Under the pieces are notes generated by a model. It saw nothing but the letters and a program-made list of their open reading frames with translations, was not told the origin of the DNA and searched no databases. This document shows, one piece after another, positions 36,350-44,934 of a DNA stretch of 64,000 nucleotides. Each line of letters starts with the position of its first letter. Position 1 is the stretch's first letter. The translations under genes were made by a program, and so were the position numbers. Source of the DNA: Saccharibacillus nicotianae (GTDB lineage Bacteria; Bacillota; Bacilli; Paenibacillales; Paenibacillaceae); contig NZ_JBHUGF010000010.1 in assembly GCF_042681745.1 (NCBI RefSeq), forward strand, positions 2,976,001-3,040,000. Direction: 5' to 3'.

Positions 36350-36457
36350 TAGCATCATACATGGAATGTTCATCAGTGGATATTCAATATACAGTGGTAT
36401 TTGTGCAATAATCAGACCTGCTGTTGACGTTATTTCGATATGTTTATGTAAGATAAC

Positions 36458-36498
36458 AAAAAAAGGATAAAGTCATAAGACTCTATCCTTTTTGCACT
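36458..36498 (-). terminator. Terminator after the CotH gene
   Basis: AAAAAGGATA and TATCCTTTTT arms with further imperfect pairing, T-run in the leftward direction. Confidence 0.8.
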
Positions 36499-36529
36499 TC
36501 TATTTCACTTATGATATACGATAGTTGGG

Positions 36530-38212
36530 TTAGACTCGTTTGCGACGGAACCATAATACAATTCCTATCGCTATCGCTAGAATGCCTATACTTATCGCTG
36601 TATATTTTGCCTGTGCCGCTGTATCGATTGTAGGTGTCATCGGCTCTCCAAATCCACCTGGGCCTCCGCCCATTCCTCCACCAGCTCCATCCGGTGGAGC
36701 CATCATTCCGCCATTACCATTATTGCCACCTGTTGGGAAACCTTCAGGTCGTTGACCGCGTTGTCCACCGCCGCCCATTCCTCCACCCATACCGCCATTT
36801 CCAGAACCATCGCCTGATGAAGCGATCGTACCATCTAATTGACCTTGTATATTTTCGGTATTGGTCTGATTCCAAGCAATTAACGATGTCACACCTGCTT
36901 GATATTCTTCATACGTGTAGAAAGAAGTCGGATCGCTTTTGACATCGGCTGCAATCATATCATTTAACGCATTCACTTTAGCTGTAAAGATATCATTGGC
37001 TAAGAAATTAGTGAGTACATTTTGGATCATCGCATGATATTTTTGTTTGTATTCATCCACTGCTAACAATTTGGCAACCAATGGACGCTCTGCTAACGCT
37101 CCTGATGTAGGCTCATCAATCATCAAAGATGTAGAGCTCGCTTTGTCTGCTTGGTCGGCAGTTGAAGGTGTATTTTGCCCTTTTTGGGTAGTGGCATTGT
37201 CAGTCATATCATCTGTATCATTTGCCACTGGATTGGTATCTGTTGAATTGGTATTGTTACCTCCACGACCTCCGAAGCCACCGCCACCCATGCCGCCCAT
37301 ACCACCGAACGCCATATTGTAATCCCATGGAATCATCGAAAAGACACCGCCATGTTCATACAAATAATAATTCTGCTTGTTGCCTCCAATATAGCTATCT
37401 GTATTGTTCGTCACCACATTTAATGTCAAATATTCAAGTACACTATCAACATCCAGATAATCGGTATAAGGCGTGGTGCTATCATGATTTAATTTATCAA
37501 GCATATTGATTAATGCTTCTTTGTTCTGGCTTTCTGATTTGACATCAAGGCCAGTATACGAATCCGCATCATCATCAATCCACTGTAGATCACTACCGCT
37601 TCCTGTCATAAGACCTTTGTATAAAGTACCTGTTGTGTCTTTATAATGAGTCTCTATAAATTGGTCATCTACTTGCTCTACAGCTAGATATAACCCTTTA
37701 TATTCGCCATTCACATAAATACGTACAAAGGAATGTTTAGGTGTAGGTAGGCCTAACATTTCAGACATTTCATAAGCTAAAAATTCACGCATATAGGAAG
37801 CATCACTGTAGTTATTGTTCAAATTAATCTTGTCTAATCCGTATAGATTCTGTCCGGAAATGTATTCATCAAAACTAAGCTTAAAGCTATAGCGATCCGA
37901 ATCATCCATCTGCACAACACTGCGTAACGACAGATTACCTTTTGTACGGATACCTACATTTGTGATTGTTTTGCCGTTATAATCAACAGTCCCAGAATGG
38001 TATTTTTCATCAGAAGCGTTATCTAACATATCTTGAAAATCCGAATCTGCTATAGTGATCTTCACATCGACCACTTTATTTTCGACAAATACCTGCTGAT
38101 CTTGTTGACTTTGCTCTGTTACTGTACCTGCTTCTACAGAATGTATCGCTGTTAACGGTACAGTAGCTATGCTCAATACCCCTACCAGTACTACTTTTAT
38201 AATCCATTTCAC
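36530..38212 (-). CDS. CotH-family protein with C-terminal membrane anchor
   Basis: 560 residues: signal peptide/helix (1-27), CotH kinase-fold domain (about 45-440, including VRIYVNGEYKGLYLAVEQVD, TLNVVTNNTDSYIGGNKQNYYLYE and the metal-site segment MIPWDYNMAFGG), then a Gly/Met-rich stretch, and a C-terminal helix (AISIGILAIAIGIVLWF) ending in RRKRV. A second Gly-rich loop (GGMGGMGGGGFGGRGG) follows MAFGG inside the domain. CotH of Bacillus is an atypical kinase that phosphorylates spore-coat proteins; a secreted, membrane-tethered relative acting outside the cell is inference. Last gene of an operon with DUF4956 and VTC proteins. No LPxTG motif. Confidence 0.85.
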   Translation of the reverse strand: MKWIIKVVLVGVLSIATVPLTAIHSVEAGTVTEQSQQDQQVFVENKVVDVKITIADSDFQDMLDNASDEKYHSGTVDYNGKTITNVGIRTKGNLSLRSVVQMDDSDRYSFKLSFDEYISGQNLYGLDKINLNNNYSDASYMREFLAYEMSEMLGLPTPKHSFVRIYVNGEYKGLYLAVEQVDDQFIETHYKDTTGTLYKGLMTGSGSDLQWIDDDADSYTGLDVKSESQNKEALINMLDKLNHDSTTPYTDYLDVDSVLEYLTLNVVTNNTDSYIGGNKQNYYLYEHGGVFSMIPWDYNMAFGGMGGMGGGGFGGRGGNNTNSTDTNPVANDTDDMTDNATTQKGQNTPSTADQADKASSTSLMIDEPTSGALAERPLVAKLLAVDEYKQKYHAMIQNVLTNFLANDIFTAKVNALNDMIAADVKSDPTSFYTYEEYQAGVTSLIAWNQTNTENIQGQLDGTIASSGDGSGNGGMGGGMGGGGQRGQRPEGFPTGGNNGNGGMMAPPDGAGGGMGGGPGGFGEPMTPTIDTAAQAKYTAISIGILAIAIGIVLWFRRKRV

Positions 38213-38331
38213 TTCATCACCGCCAATAGTTTACAATAGAAAAGACCTCTGCTTCCATCGATAGATAGACCTATGCAAAGGATTTCTATAAGCTGATTTT
38301 CGATTCATACAGGATACAATATGTCTTTATA

Positions 38332-39060
38332 TTACGATACGTAATCCCCGTTATAACTAATCAAAACGGCATTTTTCACACCAGCAATTTTGGAGATTTC
38401 ATTTACAAATGTAGGCTCATTGTTTTTGATACGTACTTCTAAAGTCAATTCAATATTGTCTGCTGTAATTGTTTTTTGTCTAACCGTATGGCGTTTGACC
38501 AAGGAGTTCAGTTTGGTGTTTACTTGTTTCTCTGCATCGTCTCCTTGAGCATTGACGACCAGTAGATAAGGCGTTTCAAAAGAAGAACCTTTAATAAATA
38601 AGAACATCACCAGACCGACAATAACAGAACCGATAATCGCCAACGTATAAAAACCTGCGCCTGTCACAATTCCTGCCGCCGCTGCCCAGAATAAAAAGAT
38701 CAAATCAGTCGGGTCTTTGATCGGTGTTCTAAAACGAACAATACTCAATGCACCAACCATACCTAGAGACAGGATCAAGTTCGAGTTAATCGCTATAATC
38801 ACCATAGAGGTTACGAGCGTCATGCCGATCAACGAGATATTGAAACTTTTGGAATACAACACTCCGCTAAAAACACGTTTGTAAAGGAAGTAGATAAACA
38901 GTCCAACAAGAAAAGCAATCCCCATCGTAAGTAAAATATGAGTGATACTGATATCAGACGTGAAACTTTCGAGTACAGAATTTTTGACAATATCTGAAAA
39001 GTTAGTTGTAGAATCTGTTGTTGCATTTGCCGCTGCTGCGACTGCTGTAGTTGTTGCCAT
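38332..39060 (-). CDS. DUF4956 membrane protein
   Basis: 242 residues. A soluble Ala/Thr-rich N-terminus precedes about four membrane helices (ILLTMGIAFLVGLFIYFLY, NISLIGMTLVTSMVIIAI, LILSLGMVGALSIVRFRTP, FYTLAIIGSVIVGLVMFLFI), then a cytoplasmic ACT/ferredoxin-like domain (about 160-242). The RFRTPIKDPTDLIFLFWAA block is typical of DUF4956. Three bases separate it from the VTC-domain gene. The combination DUF4956-VTC-CotH recurs in Firmicutes, but the molecule handled is not known. Confidence 0.85.
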   Translation of the reverse strand: MATTTAVAAAANATTDSTTNFSDIVKNSVLESFTSDISITHILLTMGIAFLVGLFIYFLYKRVFSGVLYSKSFNISLIGMTLVTSMVIIAINSNLILSLGMVGALSIVRFRTPIKDPTDLIFLFWAAAAGIVTGAGFYTLAIIGSVIVGLVMFLFIKGSSFETPYLLVVNAQGDDAEKQVNTKLNSLVKRHTVRQKTITADNIELTLEVRIKNNEPTFVNEISKIAGVKNAVLISYNGDYVS

Positions 39061-39063
39061 GTG

Positions 39064-39786
39064 TTATTGATCCTCCCAGGAGTTTTCTTTACCGAGTTTA
39101 CGGCAGATAACGTATTTTGAATTAGATTGACGAACAAGCCCTTCTAGCTGTAACGCTGTTTTAATATAATCCGGCAAATATTCATCGAATTTCACTTCAA
39201 GCACAAAAAATTTATGATCTATCGCATCGACCATCGCTAAATGAGGGTCAAATATATCGTGATTGTTTAGACCTGTTTTCATATATTTATCAAATGTAAT
39301 GCGGACATTGCCTAACTTAGAGGTATACGCTTCACGCACATAATCTACAATAACCTGCGGACGCAATAAGACATTGTTAGCCGCATGATAAATCTCATAC
39401 AGTAATGGTTTGTGAGGTAAATTGAGTACTTCGTAATTGCCTTTTAAGATTTCATCGTACATCTCGCGGGTGATCGATTCTTTCACTTTGGCGATATAAT
39501 CATTCATTTTTATTTTCTTTTCAAAATGAATAATTTTATCTTCACCATTGTAAATACGAATCCGGTACTTTACTCGATCCCTCACTCCGCCTAATTTCTC
39601 ATGTAATGCAGTATTGTTGATATCATCGAAATAGAGACTACGAATTAGATATTCGCCTGCTTCATTGGAATTCGCATCTTGCGTCATCAGCGGACGTAGC
39701 CGTTGTCGAATCGTAAAATACTGATGGTAATTCACATAATGCTTCAGCTCATGCCGGTATTTCAAATCCAAATTTGGATAATACAT
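39064..39786 (-). CDS. VTC-domain (polyphosphate polymerase-like) protein
   Basis: 240 residues of the VTC/triphosphate-tunnel fold. The tunnel-lining basic and acidic residues are seen in YRHELKHYV, IRSLYFDD, RVKYRIRIY, HFEKKIK, VRITFDKYMKTG and VLEVKFDEYLPDYI. In yeast Vtc4 the same fold makes polyphosphate; in bacteria the product is usually unproven. It lacks its own membrane helices, so DUF4956 may provide them. First gene of the three-gene leftward operon; ATG with AAAGGGG upstream. Confidence 0.87.
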   Translation of the reverse strand: MYYPNLDLKYRHELKHYVNYHQYFTIRQRLRPLMTQDANSNEAGEYLIRSLYFDDINNTALHEKLGGVRDRVKYRIRIYNGEDKIIHFEKKIKMNDYIAKVKESITREMYDEILKGNYEVLNLPHKPLLYEIYHAANNVLLRPQVIVDYVREAYTSKLGNVRITFDKYMKTGLNNHDIFDPHLAMVDAIDHKFFVLEVKFDEYLPDYIKTALQLEGLVRQSNSKYVICRKLGKENSWEDQ

Positions 39787-39947
39787 CGGTTCATCCCCTT
39801 TCTTCTCGATCTGCTGTAGATCGGGTTGGTATTTTACACTCCGTTAACATTTCGTTTACATTGTTGATTATATCGAGGGATTTTGAACTTTATATGAACA
39901 GATCTTTAAAAAGAGATAAATTGCTTGGTATGACAAGTAAATAGAAT

Positions 39948-40012
39948 AAAAAAAGCATCTACCTGATCGTAAATAGCAATCTTTCTGCTAAAAGCGATCA
40001 AGTAGATGCTTG
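39948..40012 (-). terminator. Terminator of the YtrA-type ABC operon
   Basis: Arms AAGCATCTACcTGATCG and CGATCaAGTAGATGCTT with an internal TAGCA/TGCTA stem; T-run follows leftward. Confidence 0.85.
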
Positions 40013-40023
40013 GGATACATCTA

Positions 40024-42033
40024 TTATTCAGGTAATACTTTACTAAGTTCAGATGTGACTTGTGATTGAACTAGATGACGATAAGTTATCGTACCGTCTT
40101 TAAATTTTAGTTTTAAATAGTAAGAAGCATTATTATAGTCAAAAATATTTTCACTAGCGTCAAGCAATGTTCCCATCATTTTTTTATCTTTTGTGACAAC
40201 TTCTTTATCTGTATTGTATGCATTTGTAAATAAACTTTGCTCGCTTGTTGTATCTTTCTCTGCTTTTGTACGATTATCGCGAACAACAATAATAGCATTT
40301 AAGTCTGTGGGTTTCGTAATAATTTGATCCCAGTATCCTTTCTGTTTAAGCCATGTCGCTAAAGGTTTATACGAAGAGTCCCAATCATAAGATTGAGAAG
40401 TCTCATAACTAATTAGATTAGATTTAATTGAAAAATAAAGACTACTGTTAGGCAAACTTGCATCTGGATTATCAATTGCCAATTTTTCTTTTTTTATTAA
40501 TTGAATTAATTCTTTAATATCTTTTTTATCAGAAATTTGAATTTTATGCTCTTCTCGATCACGATTTATAATTTCAATAGGTTTACTTACATGATCTAAA
40601 GAGGGAAGATTGTAAACTGCAACCTTATAGGATGGCGATTTTTGGATTTTTGTTAGATAGTATTGATATTCAGGAGCATTAGAAGGTACTTGATAAGAAC
40701 GTGTTATTAAGCTTCCATCTTTTAGCTTATATCCAATATCTACTGACTTATAATCTGATGTAAATTGTTTCAGTTTATCAACTTTAGGACGTAACTGCTC
40801 AATTTGCATATGGAGATTACGAACAAGCTGAATATAATCAGGGTCTGAAGAAAGGACTCCTGGACGTATGACTCTTGGAAACGTTACATATCCTTCATTT
40901 TCAAACAAATAATAAGAAAGATTACCACCTTCATAGACTCCAGCAATCTCTTCTGCACTTGGTATCTCAGCTTCATAATGTACATAATTCGAAACTGGAA
41001 TATACAAAAGCAAAGCGACTACAAGACCATGACCTAAAATACCTTTAACAAATTGCATACGATATATATTCCAGCTTTTATGAATAATCATTTCTGCTAC
41101 AATATAAGCAACAATAGCTCCCACAATATAAGCAATAGGTGTCCAATCCTTCAGAAACGATACAGATAAAGCGCCTGTAAACAAAGCACCACAAAACATA
41201 ACTCCCACTCGAAATAACGGATTAAAATATGTGAATGTGACAGCATGAGTTGATTTTTCAGTAGTACGTATTTTATAAAATACATAACTTAATACGATCA
41301 ATATAATAGCTATCAAAAAATATATCCATGTTTCTAATGTAGTAATTGTTTTAGCAGATGCATTAACAATATGGAAAAGTGGAGACCAATCTTCGTTCAA
41401 GTTCTGTTGATTACGCGACGAGTATCCAAATAAATAAATATCTAAATGTTGATTCCACACTTTAGGAATAGCTACAGTGAGCGTTAATAAAATAGCAACA
41501 ACTATACCCTGTAATATCGTTTGTCCGATACAAATGCCTACAAATACAGTAAGGCTAAATAACAAAAGGCTAAGCACATTTGTAGCTATCGTCCACTCTA
41601 AAACTTGCATGGCTGTAAAATCAATATATTCAAACTGTCTACTTAATATTGCTGCTATTATAGCTGTGATCCATAGCGGAATGGTTAATGCTATAACTCC
41701 TACTGCAAAATGAGTTGTTAATAAATGAACTCTTTTTAAAGGTATGCTATGAAAAAAATCAACTGAAGCTTTGTTTTGCATATATCTTGTTAGCAATAGA
41801 CCCATAAGGATGGATATAATAAGCATTGCCATATTTGGCCAACCAGCGCCTATTTGAGCAAAGTAGCTAACCACAAAATGAAAGTTTTGAGTCTCATACG
41901 AATCATTAATCATATTTAAAGAGATGAGAATAGATAATAAAAGAACTACCAAATACAATATTCCAAGCCAAACACTTTGCTTTAAAGTATGACTCCATAA
42001 CCCACGATTAAAGAAGAATCGGTTGAACATCAT
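40024..42033 (-). CDS. ABC transporter permease (YtrC/DUF6449-type)
   Basis: About 669 residues. The first 360 hold about eight membrane helices (SVWLGILYLVVLLLSILISL near the start); the remainder after about residue 370 is a large, probably external domain followed by no clear helix (YVTFPRVIRPGVLSSDPDYI, KKIMGTLLDASENIF-like sequence). ATG at 42033 (MMFNRFFFNRGLW) has GGGGGAC upstream and overlaps the ATPase end by 26 bases. Together with the ATPase and GntR regulator it forms a YtrABC-like system, which in Bacillus responds to cell-wall stress. The substrate is unknown. Confidence 0.8.
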   Translation of the reverse strand: MMFNRFFFNRGLWSHTLKQSVWLGILYLVVLLLSILISLNMINDSYETQNFHFVVSYFAQIGAGWPNMAMLIISILMGLLLTRYMQNKASVDFFHSIPLKRVHLLTTHFAVGVIALTIPLWITAIIAAILSRQFEYIDFTAMQVLEWTIATNVLSLLLFSLTVFVGICIGQTILQGIVVAILLTLTVAIPKVWNQHLDIYLFGYSSRNQQNLNEDWSPLFHIVNASAKTITTLETWIYFLIAIILIVLSYVFYKIRTTEKSTHAVTFTYFNPLFRVGVMFCGALFTGALSVSFLKDWTPIAYIVGAIVAYIVAEMIIHKSWNIYRMQFVKGILGHGLVVALLLYIPVSNYVHYEAEIPSAEEIAGVYEGGNLSYYLFENEGYVTFPRVIRPGVLSSDPDYIQLVRNLHMQIEQLRPKVDKLKQFTSDYKSVDIGYKLKDGSLITRSYQVPSNAPEYQYYLTKIQKSPSYKVAVYNLPSLDHVSKPIEIINRDREEHKIQISDKKDIKELIQLIKKEKLAIDNPDASLPNSSLYFSIKSNLISYETSQSYDWDSSYKPLATWLKQKGYWDQIITKPTDLNAIIVVRDNRTKAEKDTTSEQSLFTNAYNTDKEVVTKDKKMMGTLLDASENIFDYNNASYYLKLKFKDGTITYRHLVQSQVTSELSKVLPE

Positions 42034-42913
42034 AACCGGCGTCCCCCATTTCATAAATAAAGATTTCTTCGAGCGTCATTGGTAAAATATCAAATACATA
42101 GGGTGTATAGACGCTAAATACTTCTTTGATGCGCTCAATCTCGCCTTTGATAATATAAATACCTACACTACCTCGTTCTTCCTTATACACCACGTCCAGT
42201 AGACTGGAGATCGCGTGTTCATGACGCTCATCACGGAAAGCGACTTGTATTTTGTGCGTATCGGCTTTGAGATCGTCCAGTTCTTTTTCTACTAGCAATT
42301 TGCCTTTATGCATAATGCCTACATGGTCACACAAGTCTTCGATCTCACGTAAGTTATGCGATGAAATGATGACCGTCATTTCGCGTTCAGCGGTTTCTTG
42401 AAAAAGAAGATTTTTGACTTGTCGTCTCATCACAGGATCGAGTCCATCGATCGGTTCATCCAAAATCAATACATCCGGTCTACAGCTCAATGCCAACCAC
42501 ATCGAAGCCTGACGTTGCATCCCTTTGGAAAGACGGTGTAATTTGCGCTTCATATCGATACTTGCAAATGCTGGAGCTAATTGCTCAAAGCGTTCTTGAC
42601 TCCACTGTGGATAAACAGACCGATAAAAAGAAGCCATTTGCTTAATCGATGTTTGCGGGAAAAAGTAAGGCTGATCTGCTAAAAAAATCATTCGATTTTT
42701 GATCTCTGGTTGCTCATATACAGCTTGTCCTTCTAACGTAATCTGCCCTTGATCTGCGCGGTAGATTCCTGCGATTGTTTTGAGCAATGTGGTTTTACCT
42801 GCTCCATTGGAACCCAATAAGCCAAAAATCGAGCCTTTATGTACGTGTAATGACAAATCATTTACTGCTTTTTCACCATCAAAGTATTTGGTGAGTCCTT
42901 TAACTTCAATCAT
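42008..42913 (-). CDS. ABC transporter ATP-binding protein (YtrB-like)
   Basis: 301 residues. Walker A GSNGAGKTT, signature LSKGMQRQ in the slot of LSGGQ, Walker B VLILDEPIDGLDP, and switch His in IISSHNLREIE. A C-terminal extension of about 80 residues follows the core, as in BcrA/YtrB-type ATPases. ATG overlaps the stop of the GntR gene (ATGA). Energises the large permease encoded next. Confidence 0.92.
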   Translation of the reverse strand: MIEVKGLTKYFDGEKAVNDLSLHVHKGSIFGLLGSNGAGKTTLLKTIAGIYRADQGQITLEGQAVYEQPEIKNRMIFLADQPYFFPQTSIKQMASFYRSVYPQWSQERFEQLAPAFASIDMKRKLHRLSKGMQRQASMWLALSCRPDVLILDEPIDGLDPVMRRQVKNLLFQETAEREMTVIISSHNLREIEDLCDHVGIMHKGKLLVEKELDDLKADTHKIQVAFRDERHEHAISSLLDVVYKEERGSVGIYIIKGEIERIKEVFSVYTPYVFDILPMTLEEIFIYEMGDAGYDVQPILL

Positions 42914-43296
42914 GATGATGCCCCCCTTTCATGTTCTTGTATCGCTTGTTCATACAATTTCATTAAATCTTCTCTCGTAAATCCTAAATAGATTGCTTCG
43001 GCAAACAATTTCAACAATCGCTCGCGCATATCTTGTTGCTGTTCCTGAGTCGGTTGCTGTTGCTGTGGTGAGACAAAGCTTCCTTTACCTGGCTGAGAAT
43101 AAATATAGCCTTCTCGTTCTAATTCCCGATACGCTTTCTGAATCGTATTCGGATTAATGGTTAATTGAGTAGAAAGTGAACGTACTGAAGGCAACTGTTC
43201 TTCCGGCTTCAATATGCCATACATAATCATCTCTTTAATTTTATCCATCAATTGCTCATAGATTGGCTTCCGACTACGTACATCCAATTCAAACAT
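42910..43296 (-). CDS. GntR-family regulator (YtrA type)
   Basis: 128 residues. Winged helix in the N-terminal 75 (SRKPIYEQLMDKIKEMIMYG, LPSVRSLSTQLTINPNTIQK, YIYSQPGKGSFV), then a short Gln-rich linker (PQQQQPTQEQQQ) and one or two helices, the small effector-less form of GntR seen in YtrA. ATG at 43296 has AGAGGAGG. It is the first gene of the ABC operon and surely its repressor: a perfect 14-bp inverted repeat covers its own promoter. Confidence 0.93.
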   Translation of the reverse strand: MFELDVRSRKPIYEQLMDKIKEMIMYGILKPEEQLPSVRSLSTQLTINPNTIQKAYRELEREGYIYSQPGKGSFVSPQQQQPTQEQQQDMRERLLKLFAEAIYLGFTREDLMKLYEQAIQEHERGASS

Positions 43297-43310
43297 AAAG
43301 AGCCTCCTCT

Positions 43311-43359
43311 CTGTATTAACTGTATTACTATTATTAGTACAGTTAATACAGGTTGTCAA
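43311..43359 (-). promoter_or_regulatory. Promoter and YtrA-type operator
   Basis: Leftward TTGACA (43354-43359) and TAATAA (43331-43336) with 17-base spacing. A perfect 14-bp inverted repeat CTGTATTAACTGTA/TACAGTTAATACAG (43311-43324 and 43338-43351) overlaps the spacer and the start of transcription, so autorepression is expected. Confidence 0.85.
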
Positions 43360-43389
43360 TTGTTTTTTATGGTGGATATTGGTAAAAAA

Positions 43390-43447
43390 ATAAAAGAAGC
43401 TGTTATTCCTTGAGTTTATCAAAGGAATAACAGCTTCTTTTTATTTT
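43390..43447 (-). terminator. Terminator of the DUF1877-like gene
   Basis: AAAAGAAGCTGTTATTCCTT and AAGGAATAACAGCTTCTTTT, a perfect 20-bp hairpin; T-run follows in both directions. Confidence 0.92.
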
Positions 43448-43539
43448 TCAATAGCTTGTATATTTTGCATTATATCGATAATCTACACTCTTTATTGATC
43501 TTAGTGTAAATAATGTATCTATTCATCCAAGCGGTATCG

Positions 43540-44019
43540 TTACATAATCATAAAGACCAAACCATCCTGCTGAGCGAACGCTTTTTCAAAAAGTTCAAAC
43601 ACCGATTCCAGATGAGGAAGCAAGTAACCATCTACTAATTCTTCGTAGGTCTCATCACTTTGCATCGGAAAAGCCAACATAATCATCGCCCGTTCATCCA
43701 GTTGCTCAATGTCCATCTCGGGAATGTTTTTCCACTTTTCAAAATCGATTCGCTTCGTTACATTGTCGGTCTGTTTCAATTCAGGAATCTGTTCAGCAAT
43801 CTCAGCTACCTTGTCCGCTGGTAAATAAAAGGAACCATATTCAGTCGCCTGACTATCCACTTTATATTGCTCTCCTACCGGAACTAACGGAATATCCGGG
43901 AACATATCTACAATCAGACTCCACGTTTTATCAATATCCAGTGTTGGCTCTTGAACACGTCCCTCTAAGATGTCTTCCAAATTACCATGTTCTTGATAAT
44001 ACACACCTGTAATACCCAT
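43540..44019 (-). CDS. DUF1877-like protein
   Basis: 159 residues, soluble. The opening MGITGVYYQEHGNLEDIL, the central LPADKVAEIAEQIP and the ending LFEKAFAQQDGLVFMIM follow the DUF1877 (YfbM) pattern. ATG at 44019 has AAAGGAG; the longer frame starts inside that site. 41 bases after a thioredoxin-like gene, probably one operon. Function is not established for the family. Confidence 0.65.
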   Translation of the reverse strand: MGITGVYYQEHGNLEDILEGRVQEPTLDIDKTWSLIVDMFPDIPLVPVGEQYKVDSQATEYGSFYLPADKVAEIAEQIPELKQTDNVTKRIDFEKWKNIPEMDIEQLDERAMIMLAFPMQSDETYEELVDGYLLPHLESVFELFEKAFAQQDGLVFMIM

Positions 44020-44060
44020 ATCTAACATCTCCTTTAACAAGCATTACCCGATTATAGGAT

Positions 44061-44387
44061 TCACGATTGCGAAAATTCATTATAACGTGCAATCTGAGTA
44101 GTTAACTCGTCAAATAAAATAAATCGGGCTGCCCGATATACCTCTTTACCTTCCATCAATAACAACAACACCGGTGAAGTAAAAATCATATACTCTCCCG
44201 CCAATTCAGGTACATCTTCCATATACACAAATGCGCCTGCAATATGTTCATACCCTTCTAACAATGTGGTTACTTTCGGCTGAACTGCTTCACATACACT
44301 ACAATTCTGCGTTTTGAGCATAAGTAACGTCAACGGATTATGTTCAACAAATGCCTCTACCTGCTGTTTAGAAAAAAGCTGCTCCAT
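44061..44387 (-). CDS. Thioredoxin-like protein
   Basis: 108 residues with the thioredoxin fold: central strand LTLLMLKTQNCSVCEAVQPK carrying the CxxC (Cys-Ser-Val-Cys), and the cis-proline loop FTSPVLLLLMEG. No signal peptide, so cytoplasmic. ATG at 44387 has GAGGG upstream. It may reduce disulfides of a specific partner. Co-directional with the DUF1877-like gene. Confidence 0.8.
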   Translation of the reverse strand: MEQLFSKQQVEAFVEHNPLTLLMLKTQNCSVCEAVQPKVTTLLEGYEHIAGAFVYMEDVPELAGEYMIFTSPVLLLLMEGKEVYRAARFILFDELTTQIARYNEFSQS

Positions 44388-44439
44388 CCCTTTTCCCTCT
44401 TTTCTGATAGGTCGATCCACCTTATATTTGCTCCCTTTC

Positions 44440-44770
44440 GACTCTCCTAGATATCCTTATTCGCTTACCTACATCATTCCAGCCCATCATATCCCCATAA
44501 TAAGAAAATTAACTAAACACCCAGAACAAATATCAAAAACCAAATCACAACAATACCATAAAACAATCAAACCCGAAAAAAGGCTGCCTTTCTGCTCAAC
44601 CCCACAGAAAAACAACCTTTACTTCACCCTTTTGAACACATATAAGCTTTATCTTTATCTCTCTAATGATCTCTATTCTCTCTCTATTACTTATATCTAT
44701 AGCTTAGGTATCTTCTTCTACACCCAACCTACTACCACACTATATCTAATCTTTTAAAATCCTTGTTTTG
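44440..44770. other. G-poor intergenic tract
   Basis: About 330 bases in which G is very rare on the plus strand while C, A and T are common (for example long CTCTCTAT- and ACAACAATACC-type runs). No convincing gene on either strand; a 147-codon frame through it has low-complexity composition. A leftward transcript through it would be G-rich and C-poor. Confidence 0.5.
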
Positions 44771-44791
44771 TAACTCCCCCACCTGAGCGAA

Positions 44792-44910
44792 GGGAAAGAA
44801 ATCAATTCGAAAGGAGCGAAGCGTTCGCATTTGTAGAGCCATTTTTACCGCAGAGTGGTTATTCCAAAAATGTCTCTACAACCAGCGACCGACCGAATGA
44901 TTTCTTTCCC
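44792..44910. repeat. Strongly folded non-coding element
   Basis: Outer stem GGGAAAGAAATCA (44792-44804) with TGATTTCTTTCCC (44898-44910), a 13-bp perfect pair, with CG-rich extension beyond an offset. Inside, a small hairpin GCGAA/TTCGC (44816-44828) and a long stem TTGTAGAG-ccATTTTT with AAAAATgTCTCTACAA (44831-44882). The whole resembles a three-stem RNA or a MITE/REP-like DNA element. It abuts the nrdF stop. Confidence 0.6.
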
Positions 44911-44934
44911 ATAGTGGTCTCTCACAAAACCATT

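Noticed and set aside
36530..36640. LPxTG sorting signal at the CotH C-terminus
   Set aside because: A terminal helix and RRKR tail exist, but the preceding residues (TPTIDTAAQ) do not fit a sortase motif.
36540..37509. Plus-strand frames opposite the CotH gene
   Set aside because: They reflect the Gly-rich repeats of the real leftward gene and have no start signals.
44314..44757. 147-codon plus-strand frame through the G-poor tract
   Set aside because: Composition is skewed by missing G, there is no ribosome binding site and no family similarity; it overlaps the thioredoxin-like gene in antisense.
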